A DNA stretch of 11,499 nt. Source: Nitriliruptoraceae bacterium. GTDB taxonomy: Bacteria; Actinomycetota; Nitriliruptoria; Nitriliruptorales; Nitriliruptoraceae. Both the position numbers and the translations under genes were made by a program. Below are positions 8,732-11,499 of the stretch, one piece after another (the stretch's first letter is position 1; the number at the start of each line of letters is the position of its first letter). The notes beneath the pieces are model-generated. The model was not told the DNA's origin. It saw only the letters and a program-made list of their open reading frames with translations, and searched no databases. The DNA lies in the NCBI GenBank assembly GCA_007134165.1, contig SLLJ01000051.1:1-11499 (forward strand). The letters are read 5' to 3'.

Positions 8732-9043
8732 TCAGACCGGGTCGGGGGTCGGGGGGAGCCCCAGGGTGTGGCGGGCGGCCCGGTACAGCGTCGCGAAGCG
8801 TTCGGTGAGCTGCGCGGCGGTCGTGAGCCGGTGCGCGAAGGGCACGGTCACGGTCGTCGGGCGACCGGCGGCGGTGATCTCCAGGTCGAGGCCGTCGGCG
8901 TCGATCGCGAGCGCGCGAGCGTCGCTGGCCTCCGGGTCGGGGCCGAAGGCCCGGGCGATGATCAGCACGTGCGCGGCGTGGTCGGTGCGCAGGTGGGCGA
9001 GCGCGGCCGCCTCCTGATCGTCGGTGAGGGGGGTGTGACGCAC
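8732..9043 (-). CDS. Stand-alone DUF2470 domain protein
   Basis: Small cytoplasmic protein of 103 aa that is essentially one domain. The HLRTDHAAHVLIIARAFG segment (about 18-35), then ALAIDADGLDLEI (about 44-56), VTVPFAHRLTTAAQL and a helix with TLYRAAR match the pattern of DUF2470, the C-terminal domain of HugZ-type heme oxygenases and of some plastid proteins of tetrapyrrole metabolism. Here the PNPOx-like flavin-binding domain that normally precedes it is absent, so heme degradation cannot be claimed. GTG 9043 is six bases downstream of the universal stress gene stop, and the 4-nt gap to the hydrolase shows it is in the middle of a tight three-gene unit. The family call rests on pattern recognition of a short divergent domain. 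Confidence 0.7.
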   Translation of the reverse strand: MRHTPLTDDQEAAALAHLRTDHAAHVLIIARAFGPDPEASDARALAIDADGLDLEITAAGRPTTVTVPFAHRLTTAAQLTERFATLYRAARHTLGLPPTPDPV

Positions 9044-9049
9044 CCGGAC

Positions 9050-9550
9050 TCAGTCCGCGGTGTTGCCGGGCCGGATCACCACGACCGGGCACGGCGCGTG
9101 CTGTACGAGCTGCTGGGAGACCGACCCGAGCAGCAGTCCCTTGAAGCCTCCGCGACCCCGGGAGCCGACCACCAGCAGGTCGGCATTGCGGGACCGGTCG
9201 ATGAGCGCCTGGGCCGAGCGGGCCCCGGCGATCACCTCCTGGTGCACCGGGAGGTCGGCGTGGTCGGCACCGACCGCCTTGACGACGTCGTTGACGATCC
9301 GCTTCGCCCGTTCGTGCACCGTGCGCTGTCGCTCTTCGCGCCAGCGGGCCTCCTCCTCGGTGAGCCGTCCGGCGGTGCCGCGGTCGGGGGCGTAGGCGTA
9401 GGAGGCGGCATACGGGCTCTCCTCGCCGATCGGTCCGTAGACGTGCACGACATGCAGTTCTGCGCCCCGCAGCTTCGCCTCCTCCAGCGCCCAGCGCAGC
9501 GCCTCGTGCGACTCCTTCGATCCGTCGACGCCGACGACGATACGTCCCAT
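9050..9550 (-). CDS. Universal stress protein (UspA family)
   Basis: Single USP domain of 166 aa, cytoplasmic, probably ATP-binding. Seen: IVVGVDGSKESHEALRWAL at 4-22 with the conserved Asp D9, and the nucleotide motif G-x2-G-x9-G-S/T exactly as G129, G132, G142, S143 within VVGSRGRGGFKGLLLGSVS, followed by HAPCPVVVIRP. A charged insert at about 55-85 (RLTEEEARWREERQ) is longer than in minimal USPs. The start ATG 9550 is fixed by AGGAGG (minus strand, 9562-9557) six bases upstream; the frame stays open to 9667 but that extension runs through the tRNA. ATP-binding USPs usually take part in stress or dormancy responses; the actual partner here is unknown. First gene of the DUF2470/hydrolase unit. 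Confidence 0.94.
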   Translation of the reverse strand: MGRIVVGVDGSKESHEALRWALEEAKLRGAELHVVHVYGPIGEESPYAASYAYAPDRGTAGRLTEEEARWREERQRTVHERAKRIVNDVVKAVGADHADLPVHQEVIAGARSAQALIDRSRNADLLVVGSRGRGGFKGLLLGSVSQQLVQHAPCPVVVIRPGNTAD

Positions 9551-9584
9551 GGTTGCCCTCCTGCCCGTGGCTGGTGGACCTCGA

Positions 9585-9612
9585 CCCTTACAGCCGCCGG
9601 TCGGGAACGCAA
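9585..9612 (-). promoter_or_regulatory. Possible promoter for the universal stress gene
   Basis: On the minus strand TTGCGT (9612-9607) and TAAGGG (9590-9585) are separated by 16 bp and lie 35 bp before the ATG at 9550, between the tRNA 3' end and the gene. The -10 is close to the actinobacterial TAAGGT/TAGGGT form. Weak, but the position fits. Confidence 0.3.
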
Positions 9613-9630
9613 GTGCGGGTAGCGGCCAGG

Positions 9631-9704
9631 TGGACCCGATCGGATTTGAACCGACGACTTCTGCCATGCAAGGGCAGCGCTCTGCCAGGCTGAGCTACGG
9701 GCCC
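9631..9704 (-). tRNA. tRNA-Ala (anticodon UGC)
   Basis: Reading the minus strand from 9704, the acceptor GGGCCCG pairs with CGGGTCC near the 3' end, including the G3-U70 wobble that is the identity element of alanine tRNA. The D arm contains TAGCTCAGCCTGGCAGAGC. The anticodon arm is CTGCC / GGCAG enclosing CTTGCAT, so the anticodon is TGC. The T arm has GTCGG-TTCAAAT-CCGAT. The discriminator base is A and the following bases are CCT, so a full CCA tail is not encoded and must be added after transcription. It is 74 nt, with a normal cloverleaf. It sits 14 nt after the stop of the ATPase gene and 80 nt before the universal stress gene, all on the same strand. Confidence 0.97.
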
Positions 9705-9718
9705 GCGGTCGGCGCAGC

Positions 9719-10894
9719 CTACCCGTGCACGCCCGCGTCGTCGGGCCGGGTGCGCCGGACCCAGTCCGCGAAGCCGGGCACGGTGAACGCCAGGCGTCCC
9801 CGGCCGGGGGCCCAGGCCAGGCCACGGTCCACGAGGTCGCGGCGGGCGGGGGAGAGTGCCTGGTGGGTGAGGTCGAGCGCGGCGGTGACGTCGCTCATCT
9901 CGGCCTCGCCCCCGAGCTCGGCGAGGGTGACCACCAGCCGGGTCGCGCGGCCCGAGGGCACCCGGCGCCAGCGGTCGGTGAAGAAGGCCTCGACGCGTTC
10001 GTGGACCTCGGCACCGGCGGCCCGCGCGTCCTCGAGCCGGATGCGTCCGGGGTGCCCCGCGAGGTCCCACAGCGCCGCGCCCCACAACTGCACGAACCAC
10101 GGGTAGCCGCCCGAGCCGTCCTGTACCGCGTCGATGACGAGCTCGTCGACCTCGGCGCCGACCTCGCGGGCGAACGGCGAGCGGATCGCCTCGGCGGTGC
10201 CGTCCCGGTCGAGCAGACCGAGTTCGACGCGCTCGAGGCGTTCGGTGTAGGTCTGGCCCTCGTCGAACAAGGTCTCGGCCGCTGCCGGCAGGCCCGACAG
10301 CAGCACGCCGATCGGCAGGTCGTCCTGGGCGGTGCGGTGGGCGGCCCGCAGCAAGGGCTTGAGCAGGGTCTCCTCGGCCTCGTGGACCTCGTCGACGGTG
10401 AGCAGCACGCCGCGCCCGGCGGTGCCGGCAAGCGCCGCCAGGTCGCCCACGACCCGCTCGAAGGTGGCCTGGGGGCTTCCGGCCGAGCGCGCCACCACAT
10501 GGCCTGACCGGCGTTCGAGCACCGCGAGGGGGATCTCGCTGCCGCCGGGGACATCGAGCAGTGCGGCGCCGTCGCGCAGCAGCGTCTCACGGCTGGCCGT
10601 CAGGTCGGCGTCACCACGATCGGCCTCGAGGTGGATGGTGAGCAGCCCCCGGCTACGGGCCTGCTGTCGGACGTAGGCGAGCAGCGCGGTCTTGCCCACC
10701 CCGCGCACCCCGCGGTAGAGCACCGCCGGTGGGGCCTGACCGCGGGTGAGTTGATCCACCACGTGCTTGGCGCGGCGCAGCGCAGGTTCACGCCCACCGA
10801 AGTCCGGGGGTACGCGACCCATGCCGGGGCGGAAGGGGTTGGCCGTGGGGTCCAGGGCCCCTTCGGCAACCGGCTGCTCGAAAGGGTTGGCCAC
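9719..10894 (-). CDS. AAA-type ATP-binding protein with C-terminal winged-helix-like region
   Basis: Predicted cytoplasmic P-loop ATPase of 391 aa. Seen: an unstructured N-terminus with two NPF triplets (3-5 and 19-21), a GGRE box (33-36) as in AAA_16/Orc1-type ATPases, Walker A GVRGVGKT at 62-69, Walker B VLLTVDE at 163-169, and VLLSGLP at about 197-203 in the sensor-1 position. Residues from about 310 on (VTLAELGGEAEMSDVTAAL...SPARRDLVDRGLAW...FTVPGFADWVR) read like a winged-helix domain, as in Orc1/Cdc6-like or MalT/STAND-type ATPases. Its partner or DNA target is unknown. GTG 10894 is chosen for GGAG five bases upstream; GTG 10936, just below the TATACT, is an alternative leaderless start adding 14 residues. 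Divergent from a zinc-ribbon membrane protein gene. Confidence 0.8.
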   Translation of the reverse strand: MANPFEQPVAEGALDPTANPFRPGMGRVPPDFGGREPALRRAKHVVDQLTRGQAPPAVLYRGVRGVGKTALLAYVRQQARSRGLLTIHLEADRGDADLTASRETLLRDGAALLDVPGGSEIPLAVLERRSGHVVARSAGSPQATFERVVGDLAALAGTAGRGVLLTVDEVHEAEETLLKPLLRAAHRTAQDDLPIGVLLSGLPAAAETLFDEGQTYTERLERVELGLLDRDGTAEAIRSPFAREVGAEVDELVIDAVQDGSGGYPWFVQLWGAALWDLAGHPGRIRLEDARAAGAEVHERVEAFFTDRWRRVPSGRATRLVVTLAELGGEAEMSDVTAALDLTHQALSPARRDLVDRGLAWAPGRGRLAFTVPGFADWVRRTRPDDAGVHG

Positions 10895-10940
10895 GGCGGC
10901 TCCGGGGTGACGTGGACTCGGCGGGGAAGCGAGCACATGC

Positions 10941-10963
10941 GAGGAAGTATAGAAAGGATAGCA
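10941..10963. promoter_or_regulatory. AT-rich divergent promoter island
   Basis: A short A/T-rich run in otherwise very GC-rich DNA lies between the two divergent genes. On the minus strand it contains TATACT (10951-10946) and TATCCT (10960-10955), both good -10 hexamers for the ATPase gene, but with no clear -35. On the plus strand TATAGA (10948-10953) could serve the membrane protein gene. Shared control of the two genes is an inference from the layout. Confidence 0.5.
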
Positions 10964-10991
10964 CTTGCGGGTCCGCGGCGTGAGGGGAGGC

Positions 10992-11363
10992 ATGGCACCC
11001 TGTACATCCTCGATGGTCGTGCGCGCCATCCCCTGCGAGGTCGTCGTGCTCGTGCTGCTGCTGGTCGCTCTCGGCTTCGTTGCCGTGGTGATCGGCGTGA
11101 ACTTCGGGTGGTTCTGGGTCCTGGGGCCGTTGGCCTCCTACGCCATGCTGCGGTGGCTGATCGCTTCGCTGCGGGTGCTGGTGACCGATGCCCGCCACCT
11201 CGACGACGAATCCGCCGATCCCCGACCGGTCGGGCCCGACGAACGCACCTTGTTCTGGTGTGAGGAGTGCGGCACCGAGGTGTTGCTGCTCGTGCGAGGG
11301 ACCTCACGGGCGCCGAGCCACTGTGGACAACGGATGCACGAGCGCACCGAGATCCTCAGTTGA
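10992..11363 (+). CDS. Small two-helix membrane protein with C-terminal zinc-ribbon-like tail
   Basis: Protein of 123 aa with no function I recognise. Seen: a short N-terminus, hydrophobic segments at about 17-37 and 40-60 (the VVLVLLLVALGFVAVVIGV and FWVLGPLASYAMLRWLIASL blocks), an acidic linker (69-84), then LFWCEECGTEVLLLV...SHCGQRM with C90-x2-C93 and H110-C111, a spacing suitable for a zinc-ribbon-like site. The cytoplasmic side for the tail is likely from the R-rich exit of helix 2 but is inferred. Start ATG 10992 is chosen because GAGG at 10982-10985 lies six bases upstream; ATG 11013 is an alternative that would still keep both helices. The frame also opens earlier, at TTG 10965. It is divergent from the ATPase gene, with a GC-rich hairpin after its stop. 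Confidence 0.68.
   Translation: MAPCTSSMVVRAIPCEVVVLVLLLVALGFVAVVIGVNFGWFWVLGPLASYAMLRWLIASLRVLVTDARHLDDESADPRPVGPDERTLFWCEECGTEVLLLVRGTSRAPSHCGQRMHERTEILS
11322..11330 (-). promoter_or_regulatory. DnaA-box match inside the 3' end of the membrane protein gene
   Basis: TGTGGACAA on the plus strand is, on the minus strand, TTGTCCACA, a full match to the 9-mer DnaA-box form common in high-GC actinobacteria. A single 9-mer can be chance, and here it also encodes protein; two weaker matches lie about 120 bp further right. Confidence 0.3.
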
Positions 11364-11371
11364 ACGGCACG

Positions 11372-11410
11372 GATGAGCGGCTCATCGAGGCCTCGCCAGT
11401 GGCCTCGATG
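11372..11410. terminator. Overlapping hairpins after the membrane protein gene
   Basis: Nine bases past the stop codon, GATGAGC-G-GCTCATC (11372-11386) forms an almost continuous palindrome. Overlapping it, CATCGAGGCC (11383-11392) pairs perfectly with GGCCTCGATG (11401-11410) around an 8-nt loop. The two structures share bases 11383-11386, so only one can form at a time. The 10-bp stem suits an actinobacterial terminator without a T-run; no T-run follows. Confidence 0.45.
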
Positions 11411-11439
11411 GCTCGTGCGGGGCGAACTCGCTTCCCCGA

Positions 11440-11466
11440 CACTGTCCACTGAAGCTGTGGATAGTG
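11440..11466. repeat. 10-bp inverted repeat with DnaA-box-like arms
   Basis: CACTGTCCAC (11440-11449) and GTGGATAGTG (11457-11466) pair with a single C/A mismatch (or G-U in one of the two transcripts) around a 7-nt loop. The right arm contains TGTGGATAG (11456-11464), one base from the DnaA box TGTGGATAA; the left arm contains CTGTCCACT, two bases from TTGTCCACA. Nothing else is recognised in 11411-11499. It could be an operator for a gene starting beyond the window. Confidence 0.45.
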
Positions 11467-11499
11467 TGGGGGCAGGGCGACTGATAGAGCGCTCAGCGC

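Noticed and set aside
8768..9622. Plus-strand open frame (284 codons) opposite the universal stress and DUF2470 genes
   Set aside because: Antisense to the better supported genes, with no recognisable motif or ribosome site.
9551..9667. N-terminal extension of the universal stress protein up to 9667
   Set aside because: It would translate part of the tRNA-Ala gene, while ATG 9550 has a strong AGGAGG and begins exactly at the USP fold.
9631..9704. Integration (att) site at the tRNA gene
   Set aside because: I find no repeat of the tRNA 3' end elsewhere in the window and no integrase or phage gene nearby.
10895..11029. Upstream ATPase start at 11029
   Set aside because: It would place the start inside the divergent gene and upstream of the likely -10 elements; the added residues show no family pattern.

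Overview
The window is very GC-rich, densely packed bacterial chromosome with many GTG starts and short or overlapping gene junctions. Codon use and family content point to an actinomycete-type organism (Actinomycetota). An Acidimicrobiia-like lineage is a guess from overall flavour and is not proven. I see no transposase, integrase, CRISPR array, toxin-antitoxin pair or phage gene. This looks like ordinary chromosomal backbone, not an island.

Left part, + strand (1-4429). The window opens inside an oligopeptide/dipeptide ABC importer operon: the C-terminal end of a DppC/OppC permease, then DppD/OppD and DppF/OppF ATPases joined by a 1-nt gap and a 4-nt overlap. A small DUF5658-like membrane protein (2453-2944) and a DUF1338 / 2-oxoadipate dioxygenase-decarboxylase (HglS-like) enzyme (3026-4429) follow, the latter probably from its own promoter.

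Middle part, - strand (4448-9550). Reading from high to low coordinates: a universal stress protein, a stand-alone DUF2470 protein, an alpha/beta hydrolase, metY (O-acetylhomoserine sulfhydrylase), metX (homoserine O-acyltransferase) and a PlsC-type acyltransferase. Junctions are 6, 4, 74, -4 and 43 nt, so the run may be one long operon or two (stress/hydrolase and methionine). metX makes the activated homoserine ester and metY exchanges the acyl group for sulfide to give homocysteine. The metY/metX stop and start codons overlap as GTGA. A tRNA-Ala(UGC) gene lies just upstream of the universal stress gene.

Right part (9719-11499). An AAA-type ATPase with a C-terminal winged-helix-like region is read on the - strand and ends 14 nt before the tRNA. 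Divergent from it, across an AT-rich promoter island, is a small two-helix membrane protein with a C-terminal CxxC...HC zinc-ribbon-like tail. The last 136 bp carry no recognisable gene but hold nested inverted repeats and DnaA-box-like 9-mers.

No clearly new system is visible. The least explained parts are the ATPase/zinc-ribbon membrane protein pair, the DnaA-box-like cluster and hairpins at the right edge, and an exact 17-bp tandem duplication across the end of the hydrolase gene.
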